Assembly (NCBI RefSeq): GCF_035207705.1
Contig: NZ_CP128187.1
Location: forward strand, 4,402,001 to 4,466,000
Direction of reading: 5' to 3'
Origin: Maribacter sp. BPC-D8
Lineage (GTDB): Bacteria; Bacteroidota; Bacteroidia; Flavobacteriales; Flavobacteriaceae
Length of the DNA stretch: 64,000 bases
Part shown: positions 26,533 to 37,400 of the stretch, one piece after another
Position numbering within the stretch: the stretch's first letter is position 1
Layout: each line of letters starts with the position of its first letter
The notes under the pieces: model-generated
The model's database searches: none
The model's input: the letters and a program-made list of their open reading frames with translations, nothing else
Told to the model about the DNA's origin: nothing
Translations under genes and position numbers: made by a program

Positions 26533-27465
26533 ATGCAAAGACGAAAATTTATATCTAAAACACTTCAGGCAACAAGTTTGGTAGCTATGACGGGTATTCC
26601 TGCCTTTGGTATGGGTGATTTGAACTTTTTAAATAAAGACTTGTTTTTTAAAATTTCATTGGCGCAGTGGTCATTTCACAACGCACTACGGTCTGGGAAA
26701 ATGGATAATCTTGATTTTGCCGCAAAAGCCAGAAGTTTTGATTGTGAAGGACTTGAGTATGTTAATCAATTTTTTATGGATAAGGCCCAAGATAAAAAGT
26801 ACTTAGCCGAAATGAATAACAGAGCTAAGTCTGAAGGCGTAGAGAATGTTTTAATAATGATCGATAGGGAGGGGCAACTTGCAGATGTCGATTCTAAAAA
26901 ACGCTTACAAGCTATAGAAAATCATTACAAATGGATAGATGCAGCGCATTTTATAGGTTGTCACGCCATTCGAGTAAATTTAGGTGGCGGGGTTGAAAAA
27001 GAAGAAGCCACAAAAGCAGCATTAGACTCATTACAACAATTATTAGATTATTCGAAAGATTCTAATATTAATATTTTGGTTGAAAACCATGGTGGGTTTT
27101 CTTCTGATGGATTGTGGTTGTCTAATATTATGAAAAATGTAGACCGTGAAAATTGCGGTACCCTACCAGATTTTGGAAATTTTTGTATCCAAAAAAATAA
27201 GGAGCGTGAATGTATAGAAGAGTACGATAAGTATAAAGGGTTTGCAGAAATACTGCCTTTTGCAAAGGGAGTAAGTGCTAAAGCAATAGCGTTTGACCAA
27301 GACGGTAATGAAACAAGTATTGATTATCTAAAAATGATGAAAATGGTCAAAGATTTTGGGTATACTGGTTTTGTCGGCATCGAGTATGGAACCACTGAAG
27401 GCAATGAAGAAGAAGGCATTAAATTGACTAGAGATTTACTTATACGCGCAGGGTTACAAGTGTAA
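26533..27465 (+). CDS. Sugar phosphate isomerase/epimerase-like TIM-barrel protein with Tat-type leader
   Basis: 310 residues with a leader of twin-arginine type (MQRRKFISKTLQATSLVAM). The barrel blocks ISLAQWSFH, FDCEGLEYVNQFF, HAIRVNLGGG, ILVENHGGFSS, TLPDFGNFCI, AKAIAFDQDGNE and FVGIEYG are those of xylose-isomerase-like sugar isomerases. Conserved Glu, His and Asp residues in VENHGG and DFGNF are candidate metal ligands. It is the last gene of the GMC operon; a long hairpin between it and the convergent galT gene ends both transcripts. The reaction cannot be told from the sequence. Isomerisation, epimerisation or elimination of a keto-sugar would all fit. Confidence 0.8.
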   Translation: MQRRKFISKTLQATSLVAMTGIPAFGMGDLNFLNKDLFFKISLAQWSFHNALRSGKMDNLDFAAKARSFDCEGLEYVNQFFMDKAQDKKYLAEMNNRAKSEGVENVLIMIDREGQLADVDSKKRLQAIENHYKWIDAAHFIGCHAIRVNLGGGVEKEEATKAALDSLQQLLDYSKDSNINILVENHGGFSSDGLWLSNIMKNVDRENCGTLPDFGNFCIQKNKERECIEEYDKYKGFAEILPFAKGVSAKAIAFDQDGNETSIDYLKMMKMVKDFGYTGFVGIEYGTTEGNEEEGIKLTRDLLIRAGLQV

Positions 27466-27475
27466 ATAGCAACAG

Positions 27476-27512
27476 GACTGAAAGAATTAGTTTTAAATTA
27501 ATTCTTTCAGTC
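27476..27512. terminator. Convergent hairpin between the GMC operon and galT
   Basis: A perfect 14-bp stem (27476-27489 with 27499-27512, loop of 9) between two convergent genes. The right arm includes the galT stop region. Only three T residues follow on the plus strand, so it may act partly as an mRNA end-protector. Confidence 0.6.
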
Positions 27513-28512
27513 TTTGAGCAGCTAGTTCAGCTGTGATATCTCGTTGTGGTGTTCCAAACATTTCATAACCCACCATAAATTTCTTGACCGTAGCACTTCG
27601 CAATAATGGAGGATAAAAACTCATATGCCAATGCCAATGATGATTAGATTGACCGTTTGTAGGAGCTTGATGAATTCCACTAGAGTACGGAAACGAACAT
27701 TCGAATAACTTATCATACGCCTTGGTAATGGCAGAAATTGCATCTGCAAAAGCCATACTTTCCTCAGATGACATTGTAGTTATGTTAGATTGAGGTTTCT
27801 TGGGTATAATCATGGTCTCAAAAGGCCATACTGCCCAAAAAGGAGTTAATACTACAAAAGCATCATTCTGATAAATAATACGTTCTGCAGCCTTAATTTC
27901 TTGAGCTAAATAATCACCCAGCAAACTACTTTTATTTTTAAAAAAGTATTCTTTTTGATGTTTGTCTTTTTTGTAAACCTCATTTGATAATGTAGAATGA
28001 CTCCATATTTGCCCATGCGGGTGTGGGTTGCTACAACCCATAACGGCACCTTTGTTTTCAAAAATTTGTACGTAATTAATGGTGTCGTTAACACTTAATT
28101 TAAGGTATTCTTTTTGCCAAACCTTTACGACTTTAGCAATATCGGTAACCTCCATGTCAGCTAAACTCTTAGAGTGATCAGGACTAAAACAAATAACTTT
28201 ACAAACACCTTTTTCACTTTGAGCTTGAAACAGCCCATCATCTAATTTAAAATCTTTAGAATCTTTCTGTAATGCAGCAAAATCGTTTGTAAAAACAAAT
28301 ACATCCTTATAATCCGGATTTTTTTCTCCGTTAATCCTAAGATTTCCAGCACATAAAAAACAATTTTCGTCATGAGAAGGTCTCACTTCTTTTGAGATTT
28401 TTTCATTTTGGCCTTGCCATGGTCTTTTTGACCTATGTGGTGAAACTAAAACCCATTCACCGGTAAGTATATTTAAACGTTTGTGTGAGTAATCTTGTAA
28501 TTCTCTTTCCAT
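27493..28512 (-). CDS. galT: Galactose-1-phosphate uridylyltransferase
   Basis: 339 residues without a signal peptide. The HIT-fold signature SNPHPHGQIW is present, with the nucleophilic histidine at H166, the same number as in E. coli GalT. Zinc-type residues are visible in CFLCAG (53-58), and HHWHWHMSFYPP supplies the C-terminal histidines. Family knowledge: GalT exchanges UMP between UDP-glucose and galactose-1-phosphate in the Leloir pathway. It follows galK by 12 bp, and both lie at the end of the sulfated-galactan locus, which shows that the locus delivers D-galactose to the cytoplasm. No galE or galM is in the window. Confidence 0.95.
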   Translation of the reverse strand: MERELQDYSHKRLNILTGEWVLVSPHRSKRPWQGQNEKISKEVRPSHDENCFLCAGNLRINGEKNPDYKDVFVFTNDFAALQKDSKDFKLDDGLFQAQSEKGVCKVICFSPDHSKSLADMEVTDIAKVVKVWQKEYLKLSVNDTINYVQIFENKGAVMGCSNPHPHGQIWSHSTLSNEVYKKDKHQKEYFFKNKSSLLGDYLAQEIKAAERIIYQNDAFVVLTPFWAVWPFETMIIPKKPQSNITTMSSEESMAFADAISAITKAYDKLFECSFPYSSGIHQAPTNGQSNHHWHWHMSFYPPLLRSATVKKFMVGYEMFGTPQRDITAELAAQRLKELI

Positions 28513-28524
28513 TTAGTTTTTTAA

Positions 28525-29673
28525 TTATTCAATAATTTTTGTACCGTCAGAAAGTTTTATGGCATGAACGGTACAGTCAATATTGAATTTTTCTTTATAA
28601 TTTTTAGCTACATCTTCTGTAAATGCATTGGTATGTTCAGTCGATATTAAATTAATAGTGCAACCACCAAAACCGCCACCCATCATTCTTGCCCCTAAAA
28701 CATGTTTGTTAGATTTTGCTTTATTCACTAAAAAATCTAATTCGTCGCAACTTACTTTATACTGATTTTGTAACCCATTATGTGAGTCAAAAAGCAGTTC
28801 GCCTAGTACATTTAAATTTCCTTCTTCAATAGCTTTAGATGCCATTATAACCCTCTCATTTTCTTGTATAATGTAGAGTGCTTTTTGGTAGTTTGCAGGT
28901 GTTACCTGTTCTTGAATCTTTTTCAGATCATTTATGGTGGCATCTCTTAAAGCCTGTACATCTAGCATTTTTGAAATAGATTCGCATACAGATCGTCTGT
29001 CATTGTAAGCACTGTCAGATAGGCTGTGTTTAACGTTCGTATTAATTAATATCAGCTGATAGCTTTTAAAATCAATTTTATAAGGTTTAGACTTTACAGT
29101 TCTACAATCTAGAAGTAATGCATTGTCTTTAATACCAAACATACTGGCATATTGATCCATAATTCCGCATTTTACGCCTACATAATTATGTTCGGCCTTT
29201 TGAGAAATTAATATCATTTCTTCTTTTGAAAGCTGTAAATCAAATAGAATATTCAAACCAAAGACTACACTATTCTCTAATGCAGCAGATGAAGACATGC
29301 CTGCACCTCCAGGAATATCTCCGCCAAAAACTAAATTAAAATTTCCGATTGTTTTACCGCTCTTCTGTATTTCGGCAACCACACCTTTAATATAGTTCTC
29401 CCAACTACCTTCGGTCGAGGGTTTCAGTTCATCTAAAGAAAATTGTAATTCTTCATGCTTATCTAGGGCATACGCTGTTGATATAATTGAGTCACTCTTT
29501 TGTATGGCCAATATTATGCCCATATCTACTGCGGCAGGAAATACAAAGCCATCATTATAATCGGTATGTTCACCAATAATATTGATTCTGCCAGGAGAAA
29601 ATATCATTAAGGGCTTTGTGTCAAACTTTTCACCAAAGTTTGTTTTTATCTTATGTAATAATTCTTTATTCAT
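28525..29673 (-). CDS. galK: Galactokinase
   Basis: 382 residues read from ATG at 29673; an in-frame TTG at 29682 is a less likely start. The galactokinase signature GRINIIGEHTDYNDGFVFP is near the N-terminus, the GHMP phosphate-binding loop GGDIPGGAGMSSSAA is in the middle, and GARMMGGGFGGCTI is near the C-terminus. Family knowledge: GalK phosphorylates alpha-D-galactose at C1. It is paired with galT downstream and follows a sulfatase gene by about 100 bp on the same strand, consistent with use of galactose released by the GH110 enzymes. Confidence 0.95.
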   Translation of the reverse strand: MNKELLHKIKTNFGEKFDTKPLMIFSPGRINIIGEHTDYNDGFVFPAAVDMGIILAIQKSDSIISTAYALDKHEELQFSLDELKPSTEGSWENYIKGVVAEIQKSGKTIGNFNLVFGGDIPGGAGMSSSAALENSVVFGLNILFDLQLSKEEMILISQKAEHNYVGVKCGIMDQYASMFGIKDNALLLDCRTVKSKPYKIDFKSYQLILINTNVKHSLSDSAYNDRRSVCESISKMLDVQALRDATINDLKKIQEQVTPANYQKALYIIQENERVIMASKAIEEGNLNVLGELLFDSHNGLQNQYKVSCDELDFLVNKAKSNKHVLGARMMGGGFGGCTINLISTEHTNAFTEDVAKNYKEKFNIDCTVHAIKLSDGTKIIE

Positions 29674-29769
29674 GTATGTCAATTATGCTTCATTACTCAT
29701 AAGAATAATGAAAATACAAACAGTGTTGACCTATTGTAGCGGTATACAATCTACCTTTATTTGTATAGT

Positions 29770-31200
29770 TTAGTTTTCAAATGGAAACAATTCTGAATCT
29801 GTTCTTGCCTCTTTCATAATTTGCTTAAAATCAGCAACGATTTCTGGATGTTTATCTGCAACATCAGTAGTTTCAGATATATCTTCAGCTAGATTGTATA
29901 GCTCTAAATGACTTTGTTTTTTGGTATTCATATTGTACCAAACACCTTTCCAATTTCCTTTTCGAACCGCTTTTCTTCCACCTTTAATATTATATTCCCA
30001 GTATAAATAATCATGTTGAGCTTGGTTTTCTTTACCTATTAATGTGGGTAAAAATGAAATACCATCAATATTATCAGGTGTTTCTGAATTGGTGATTTCA
30101 GTCAAAGTTGGCAAAACGTCCCAGAACGTTGATACGTGGTTGGTTATGCTAGCCTTTTCTACTTTATTTGGCCAAACCACGATAAAAGGTGCTCTAATAC
30201 CACCTTCATATAGATCTCGCTTATAGCCTTTAAAATCACTATTGCTACTAAAAAAATCTGGACTAGCTCCGCCTAATGTAGTAGGGCCATTATCACTTGC
30301 AAACATAATAATGGTATTATCTGCAAGACCTAATTCATCTACCTTATCAATAATTTGACCTACATATGCATCTATTCTAGTAACCATTGAAGCATAAGTG
30401 GCTAAAGGTTTCGCTACAGATGCATAATGATGTTTGACGATATTCGGACCATAATCTGATGTATAATCATTATCTACCGTATATGGTGTTTCAATAAATT
30501 TACCATCGTATAGTTTGAATATAGAATCATTAGGAGATATAATTTCGGCATGTGGTAAAACCAAAGGTATATATGCAAAAAATGGCTTGTCTTTATTGTC
30601 TTCTAAAAATTTAAGTCTATGATCCTGTATTTTGTTTGGTGCATAAGTGACTTTGTTTGTCCAATCATTACCTTCAAGAGAATCTCTTTTTTGATTATGA
30701 TTTAAATAGGGTGGATAATAACGATGCGCTAATTTTTGGTCGTTATAACCATAAAACTCATCAAAACCTTGATTATTTGGGTCCCCTTCGTTAAAACCAA
30801 GTCCCCATTTACCAAACATACCGGTTGCATAACCTTGTGCCTTTAAAATTTCGGCAAGTGTTACTGTATTTGCAGGTATTGGTACTTGACCTTCTATGTT
30901 ATTACCTACTTCTTTATTTCCTCTAATAGGGGTGTGGCCAGTATGTTGACCTGTCATTAATGTTGAACGCGAAGGTGCACACACGGCTGCCCCACTATAA
31001 TGTTGAGTGAACCTCATGCCATTGGCGGCCATTTTATCAAGGTTCGGTGTTTGAATAAATTTTTGACCGTAAGAACCCAAATCACCAATGCCCATATCAT
31101 CAGCTAAAATGTATATAATGTTTGGCTTTTTATTTTCTTGAGCACATGAAACTAATGCTATTGAAAACAGCATTGAAAATAATACGAACTTGATATTCAT
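29770..31200 (-). CDS. Sulfatase (S1 family) lipoprotein
   Basis: 476 residues. A lipoprotein leader (ALVSC, lipidated C19) precedes an alkaline-phosphatase-fold sulfatase. The metal-binding ADDMG is at 33-37, and the formylglycine motif CAPSR has its modifiable Cys at C74. GKWGLG and the later SDNGP block complete the metal site. Family knowledge: a maturase converts the Cys to formylglycine, which then removes sulfate from sugars. Residues after the lipidated Cys are AQENKK, not an acidic surface-export signal. It lies 28 bp downstream of another sulfatase gene and upstream of galK. The position of the sulfate removed cannot be read from the sequence. Confidence 0.92.
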   Translation of the reverse strand: MNIKFVLFSMLFSIALVSCAQENKKPNIIYILADDMGIGDLGSYGQKFIQTPNLDKMAANGMRFTQHYSGAAVCAPSRSTLMTGQHTGHTPIRGNKEVGNNIEGQVPIPANTVTLAEILKAQGYATGMFGKWGLGFNEGDPNNQGFDEFYGYNDQKLAHRYYPPYLNHNQKRDSLEGNDWTNKVTYAPNKIQDHRLKFLEDNKDKPFFAYIPLVLPHAEIISPNDSIFKLYDGKFIETPYTVDNDYTSDYGPNIVKHHYASVAKPLATYASMVTRIDAYVGQIIDKVDELGLADNTIIMFASDNGPTTLGGASPDFFSSNSDFKGYKRDLYEGGIRAPFIVVWPNKVEKASITNHVSTFWDVLPTLTEITNSETPDNIDGISFLPTLIGKENQAQHDYLYWEYNIKGGRKAVRKGNWKGVWYNMNTKKQSHLELYNLAEDISETTDVADKHPEIVADFKQIMKEARTDSELFPFEN

Positions 31201-31228
31201 GATAATTGAGTTTATATAAATACTAGTC

Positions 31229-32800
31229 TTATCTAAAAATGACTTCTTTTACACCTTTTTCAAAATCTACTCCTCTTAATGATTCGAAAATTTTGGTCAT
31301 TTCTGCTAATTTTTCAGGATTAGATATGGCTAAATTATTTTGTTGACCTGCATCATCCTTCAAATTATAAAGTTGAAATTCTGGGAAATTACCAACCTCT
31401 ATGCTAACTTTTTCTCTGAAGTTTTTGCCTTTATATGGCGGAATCATTAACCAATCTCCATGGCGTAATGCCGTTTTACCTGTAGCCTCAATAATTAGGT
31501 TATCTCTTCCTTTTTGACTTTCACCTAATAATACATTCATTACATCTTCACTATCAGTAGTATTGTCTTCTGTACCCACTAGGTCTGCTAACGACGCTAA
31601 TAAATCCATTTGGCAAACGATAGCATCTGAAGTAGCAGGTTTAATTTTTCCTTTCCAATAAGTAATGAACGGTACTCGTGTACCTGCTTCAAAGATGCTG
31701 TATTTACCACCTCTTAAACCTCCATTAGGATCATGTTTTCCTAGTTTTTCAACAGCGTCATCATAGTATCCGTCATTCAATACAGGGCCGTTATCACTTG
31801 AGAAAACTATGAGTGTGTTTTCTAATAATTTTTCTTCCTTTAAAGTTTTTATAAACTCACCTATACACCAGTCTGCTTCTAGAATAACATCGCCTCTAGG
31901 TCCTAAGCCAGACTTACCTGCAAAACGAGGATGTGGTGTTCGTGGTACATGAGGTTGTTGCATTGCATAATATAAAAAGAATGGTTTCTCTTTATGATTT
32001 TTTACATAGTCTTGTGCTTTTGTCAAGAAATGATCAGCCATATCAACATCGCTCCATTTAGCAGCATCACCGCCTTTCATAAAACCAATTCTAGGGATGC
32101 CGTTTACAATACTATTATTGTGCCCGTGATGCCATTTCATTTTTAGCATTTCAGGATTTGAAATTGCTGTTGGTTCACCTTCAAAATTTGTTTTATAATC
32201 TACAGATATTGGATCGTTCGGATCTAAACCGACAACATTTCCATTATCAATATATACTGTAGGTACTCTATCTTGCGTAGCAGCTAAAATATAAGATTCA
32301 TCAAAACCAACTTCATTTGGTCCTGGCGAAACTCTTTCGTTCCAATTCACCATTCCGGTTCCTAAACCAAGATGCCATTTACCAACGATAGCTGTTTGAT
32401 AGCCTTGGGTTTTTAGCATTTTAGGTAAGGTTTGTTGCTCAGTACTTATTAAGAGGGGAGCAGTACCCGGTAATATTTTTGCATCTTTATTTCGCCAAGG
32501 ATACATACCTGTAAGTAATGCATACCTACTCGGTGTACACGTTGCCGATGATGCATAACCATTAGTAAATTTTAATCCTCCAGAAGCTAAAGCATCAATA
32601 TTTGGTGTTTGCAGTTCTGTTGCCCCGTATGAACTGATATCTCCGTAGCCCAAATCATCTAAATAAATGACGACAATATTTGGTTTTTTTACAGCTTTCT
32701 CTACTTCATTTTTCTTTTCTATTGGCTTCTCTTTACAGCTGAACCCAAATAATAAAATGGCTGATAGTATTAGTAATATGTGTGGTTTTGAGGTTTTCAT
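31229..32800 (-). CDS. Sulfatase (S1 family) lipoprotein
   Basis: 523 residues with a lipobox (FGFSC, C22). The catalytic domain begins at about 40 with PNIVVIYLDDLGYGD; the formylglycine motif is CTPSR with C88. GKWHLGLG and FSSDNGPVLNDG supply the other metal and sulfate residues. It is of arylsulfatase-A type in overall layout, and the closest in the window to classical arylsulfatases. It heads the sulfatase-sulfatase-galK-galT part of the locus, just past the SusD terminator at 32852-32881, so a promoter must lie in the 119 bp upstream or transcripts read through. No FGE maturase gene is in the window. Confidence 0.92.
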   Translation of the reverse strand: MKTSKPHILLILSAILLFGFSCKEKPIEKKNEVEKAVKKPNIVVIYLDDLGYGDISSYGATELQTPNIDALASGGLKFTNGYASSATCTPSRYALLTGMYPWRNKDAKILPGTAPLLISTEQQTLPKMLKTQGYQTAIVGKWHLGLGTGMVNWNERVSPGPNEVGFDESYILAATQDRVPTVYIDNGNVVGLDPNDPISVDYKTNFEGEPTAISNPEMLKMKWHHGHNNSIVNGIPRIGFMKGGDAAKWSDVDMADHFLTKAQDYVKNHKEKPFFLYYAMQQPHVPRTPHPRFAGKSGLGPRGDVILEADWCIGEFIKTLKEEKLLENTLIVFSSDNGPVLNDGYYDDAVEKLGKHDPNGGLRGGKYSIFEAGTRVPFITYWKGKIKPATSDAIVCQMDLLASLADLVGTEDNTTDSEDVMNVLLGESQKGRDNLIIEATGKTALRHGDWLMIPPYKGKNFREKVSIEVGNFPEFQLYNLKDDAGQQNNLAISNPEKLAEMTKIFESLRGVDFEKGVKEVIFR

Positions 32801-32851
32801 AGTTTAATGTGATATAAATTTCAATAGCGTATTCAGCTTATTTAAATAAAA

Positions 32852-32881
32852 TTTTCCCATCTAAAATAATAGATGGGAAAA
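32852..32881 (-). terminator. Rho-independent terminator after SusD
   Basis: An 11-bp perfect stem, TTTTCCCATCT (32852-32862) with AGATGGGAAAA (32871-32881). On the minus strand it is followed by TTTTATTT. It closes the GH110-SusC-SusD unit 38 bp after the SusD stop codon. Confidence 0.75.
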
Positions 32882-32919
32882 AAAACTAACTACAACAAAA
32901 ATGATAATACTTATATATT

Positions 32920-34389
32920 CTAATAATTAGGGTTTTGTGTTAAAACGCCATTTGATAATGTTATTTCATTTATAGGTAATGGCATTATCTCATTTGTACC
33001 CTGTGTAAAGCCATAGGGGCTTAGTAAAGCTCCCGCTCTATCTGTTCTAACCAAATCGTGAAACCTGAACCCTTCACCAGCTAACTCTACACGTCTTTCA
33101 TGATAGATAGCATCTAGTAAGTCTTGCCCAGTTAAAGAATTAGGCAAATCTGGCACTACAGTAGCTGCAGCAGTTCCTCTAGCTCTAGTTCTAACCTTGT
33201 TTACATATTCAATTGCTGTTGTTGGGTCTGAATTGTAAATAGCTTCTGCGTACATTAAATAAGCATCAGAGAGTCTTATGATACGAATATTATTTGCGCT
33301 GTTATTATTACCCCCAATAGCTGGTAATTCATAATTTGAATAAGGAGCCCAAGAGTACTTTCTTACATACCAATCTGTTCCATAATTAGCATCTTTAAAG
33401 AATAAAGTAGCATCAAATCTAGGATCATTTTCCTCGTATTCATTTCTTAAATCTTCTCTTGCTTGTACAAACCCCCCTCCTTTATTACTATTCGGGTTTA
33501 CACGTCTTGGTATACCTGTACCTAAAATACTGGCATCTGAAGAAAAATTAATTTCGAAAAGAGATCCTGAATTCCATTCACCTTCTGGTTGAAAAATGGT
33601 AGTATAATCTGGTGTTAATTGAAAGCCTAAAGCAAACAGCTGATTACCATAGGTCTCAATTTGTGCCATTTTATTTTGATATAATAATACACGCATCATC
33701 ATACCTAACGCAGCCCCTTTATCGGCACGCCCAGTATAATTGGCATCTCTATTTAATCTCGAAGGTAAATCGGCGATTGCAATTTTTAAATCATCTTCAA
33801 TAAATGTATAAGATTCTTCTTTTGTAGATCGGGGAACATTGAACTCGCCTATACTTAAAGGCTTATCTATAATTGGTACACCACCAAACGAGTTTACCAA
33901 ATCAAAATAATAAAAGGCACGTAAAAAATGAGCTTCTGCTAAAATTTCCTTTTTTCTTTCTTCATCATCAAAATCAATGTTCGGTACGTTTTCTATGACC
34001 AAATTGGTAAATAAAATACCTTTGTAATTTACCTTCCACATCTGTTCTATTATTTGGCTTGATGTAGAAATTGTCCAAGTATCTCTTTCTAGTAGTGGAG
34101 TATTATTTTCTGCTGTACGTCCTCCTTTTATAAAGTCATCTGTACCTATTTCTCCAAAAATGACATCATTACCCATGGTACCCCAAAAGTTACTACCCGC
34201 TATTTCGCTCATTGACGAATATGATGCTACTAGAGCTTGCTCTGCCTGAACCGGATTAGTATAAAAGTTTTCTAAAACAGGTTCTCCATAGGCTTCAGAA
34301 TCAAGCTCATCTGTACAAGATACTATTGCAATCATTATCGCAGGTAAACCGTACTTTATATATCTCTGAATGTTATTATATATTTTCAT
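32920..34389 (-). CDS. SusD-like surface glycan-binding lipoprotein
   Basis: 489 residues with a lipobox (IVSC) followed by TDELDSE, an acidic stretch of the kind that sends lipoproteins to the cell surface in Bacteroidota. The RagB/SusD fold is recognisable from the N-terminal ALVASYSSMSE helix, AEAHFLRAFYYFDLVNSFGGVPII, and the C-terminal ERRVELAGEGFRFHDLVR. Family knowledge: SusD proteins form the lid of a SusC channel and bind the glycan. It starts 11 bp after the SusC stop codon. The substrate is taken from the neighbouring GH110 and sulfatase genes, a sulfated alpha-1,3-galactan. Confidence 0.93.
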   Translation of the reverse strand: MKIYNNIQRYIKYGLPAIMIAIVSCTDELDSEAYGEPVLENFYTNPVQAEQALVASYSSMSEIAGSNFWGTMGNDVIFGEIGTDDFIKGGRTAENNTPLLERDTWTISTSSQIIEQMWKVNYKGILFTNLVIENVPNIDFDDEERKKEILAEAHFLRAFYYFDLVNSFGGVPIIDKPLSIGEFNVPRSTKEESYTFIEDDLKIAIADLPSRLNRDANYTGRADKGAALGMMMRVLLYQNKMAQIETYGNQLFALGFQLTPDYTTIFQPEGEWNSGSLFEINFSSDASILGTGIPRRVNPNSNKGGGFVQAREDLRNEYEENDPRFDATLFFKDANYGTDWYVRKYSWAPYSNYELPAIGGNNNSANNIRIIRLSDAYLMYAEAIYNSDPTTAIEYVNKVRTRARGTAAATVVPDLPNSLTGQDLLDAIYHERRVELAGEGFRFHDLVRTDRAGALLSPYGFTQGTNEIMPLPINEITLSNGVLTQNPNY

Positions 34390-34400
34390 AAATAGTTTTT

Positions 34401-37400
34401 TTAAAAGTTAATATCAAGACCTACAGTAACTGTTCTTGTTGATGGGTATCTACCTCTGTCAATACCTAAATCTAAAGATGTATTACTACCATCTTGTGTT
34501 TGGGTTTCATCTACACCTAGTTCTGGATCTAAGCCATTGTAATTTGTAATGGTAAGTAAATTTTGACCTGCTAAATAGACTCTAGCTTTGGTTATAAATG
34601 TTTTCTCAAGTACACTACTATCAAAATTATACCCTAATTGAATGTTTTTTAATCTTAAATAAGATCCATCTTGAACAAACCTGCTAGATAGTCTGCTATT
34701 ATTGGCAAACCCATCAAATGTGGCTCTAGGTACAGAGTTAGATGTACCCTCACCTGTCCATCTATTAAGATATTCAGTACTTAGATTAGAGTCTAATTTT
34801 CCGTCTAATAAATATCCGGTAGCATTAAAAATATCATTCCCCTGAACACCTTGAAAGAACATTGAAAAGTCGAATTGTTTGTAAATCATATCAACATTAA
34901 TTCCATACGTAAAATCTGGTAATGGAGAACCAATAAATGTTCTGTCATCATCATTGATAACATCATCTCCATTTTGATCTCTGTATTGCACGTCTCCAGG
35001 TAGATTACCGTTTAAACTCGCGTTATTGTCTATTTCATCTTGGTTCTGAAAAAGTCCGATTGCCTCTAGACCATAGAAAGATGCAATAGACCGACCAGCT
35101 TCTGTTCTACTAATATTTGAATATCCATTACCTGCGTTACCTGTATTTATTGAGCTACCTTCTGAAGCTAAACTAACTACGGTATTGTCTATTATAGAAA
35201 TATTACCACCTACGCTAAAGAAAAAATCATTGATACTTTTTTTATAGTTGGCAGAAAATTCAAATCCTTTATTTTCAATTTCCCCAGCGTTTATAGTCGG
35301 GTTCAAACCAAAGCCTGATGTTTGTAGTATTGGTGACTCTAACAACATATCTGAAGTAGTCTTAATAAAATAATCAGCAGTAAAAGTGATAGCGTTTTCT
35401 AGAAAGCCCAAGTCAAGACCTACGTTTGTTGTAGTGGTCGTTTCCCATTTTAAATCTGGATTACCTGGTCTTAATGGAGCCAAACCAACTACCGTAGTTT
35501 CATCATTACCCAATAAATAATTTTCACTAGTACTTAAGGTGCTAAAAATGGCAGAGTTTGGTATGTTTTGATTTCCTGTTTCTCCCCATCCTACTCTAAC
35601 TTTAAATTGATTGATAGCTTCGCTTTTGAAAAAATCTTCGTTTTTAATATTCCATGCTAAGGCTAAAGATGGAAATTGAGCAAATCTATTATTCTCTCCA
35701 AATCTAGAAGACCCATCAATTCTATAAGTACCGGTAAATAAATACCTTTCGTCATAACTATAGTTTAGTCTTCCGAAATAAGATAATAAAGACGATGTTG
35801 AAATGCCACCTCCATTTGTTGAAGAATCTACTGCCCCTGCGCCTAAAGTAGGGTTGTCGACGCCTTCTGGAATATTACTTCTTGAAGCTATAACATTGTT
35901 GAAATCTGATTTTTGCGATTCATGACCAATTAGCGCATTAATACTATGCTTTTGATTAATCGTTGTTCTATAATTTAAAGTGTTAGACCAAACACTAACC
36001 TTGTTTTCGGATCTCATTAAACTATAAGAATTAACAGGTCTATTCTGTTCTGCAGAGATAAAGTATTCAGATCGAAAGTTATCTGTCTTTCTATTATTAA
36101 TCTCTAAACCATAATTTGATCTAAATGATAAACCTTTAAACAGGTCTGCCTCAATAAATATATTTCCTAAAAAGCTCTCTTTTGTTAATGGAGTCTGATC
36201 ATATATAGTTAAACCGACAGGGTTTCTTATTTCTGTAGAATATAAGGGTCTAGCTGGTGTACCGTCTGCTGTAAATATCGGTGATACGGGATCTACAACA
36301 TAACCAATAAATGCAGTTTTTAGATTAGAGTTAGCACCTGTAGCACTTACAGAATTGGATTTTGATTTTGAATACTGAAGATTCTGACCCACTTTTATTT
36401 GGGGTTTTATTTGATAGGTATTGTTTACTCTAAAGTTAGTTCTATCAAAAGAAGTATTTTTTAATATACCTTTTTGGTCTAATTTACCGAAAGAGACGTA
36501 ATATGATATTTTTTCGCTTCCACCAGAAACAGCTAGTTGATGACTTTGTATGTTACCAGTTCTATAAGCTGCATCTTTCCAGTTATAAGAATCTAAAGAT
36601 GAAGGGTTTGAAAAATCAGGATCTATAGCAGCACCATCATTAGTTTTTCCTTCATTATATAAAGTTGCCCATTGTTCGGCATTCATAACATCTAAATTGT
36701 CAATTCTAGTTTCCATACCTGTGTAGGTTTTATAAGAAATAGATGGTTTAGACGCACGACCCGTTTTTGTAGCGATCAAGACCACCCCATTGGCACCTCT
36801 TGAACCATAAATAGCTGTAGCAGATGCATCTTTTAAAACTTGAATAGACTGAGCATCATCCATATTAACATTAGAGATGTCATTAATTGGTACGCCATCT
36901 ACGATATATAAAGGGTCTGAATTGTTAACAGTACCGACACCTCTAATTCTTACAGTAGGCGTAGATCCTGGTTGACCTGAACTTTTAGTTACAGCAACCC
37001 CAGCAGCTCTACCTTGTATCGCTTGCGCTATAGATGTTGTTTGCGTTTGTGTTATCTGTTTTGTACTTACAGAAGATACAGAACCTGTAACATCTTTTTT
37101 AGCAATTGAACCGTACCCAATTATTACAACTTCATCAAGGTTTTCGGCTTGTGAGACCAGAACCACATTCAGCGTATTTTTGGTTACTGTTACACTTTGG
37201 CTCTCTGTGCCGATAAAACTGAATTCTAATGTATCGCCAATTTGGGTGTCAATAGAATAAACTCCATCAAAGTCAGATATCGAACCTGTTGTTGTTCCTT
37301 TTATTATTACCGTTGCTCCTGGTATTGGATAACCGTCTTCAGCACTTGTAATGGTACCGGTAACCGTAAGATCTTGCGCTTGCGCTTGTGCTTGTAGGCT

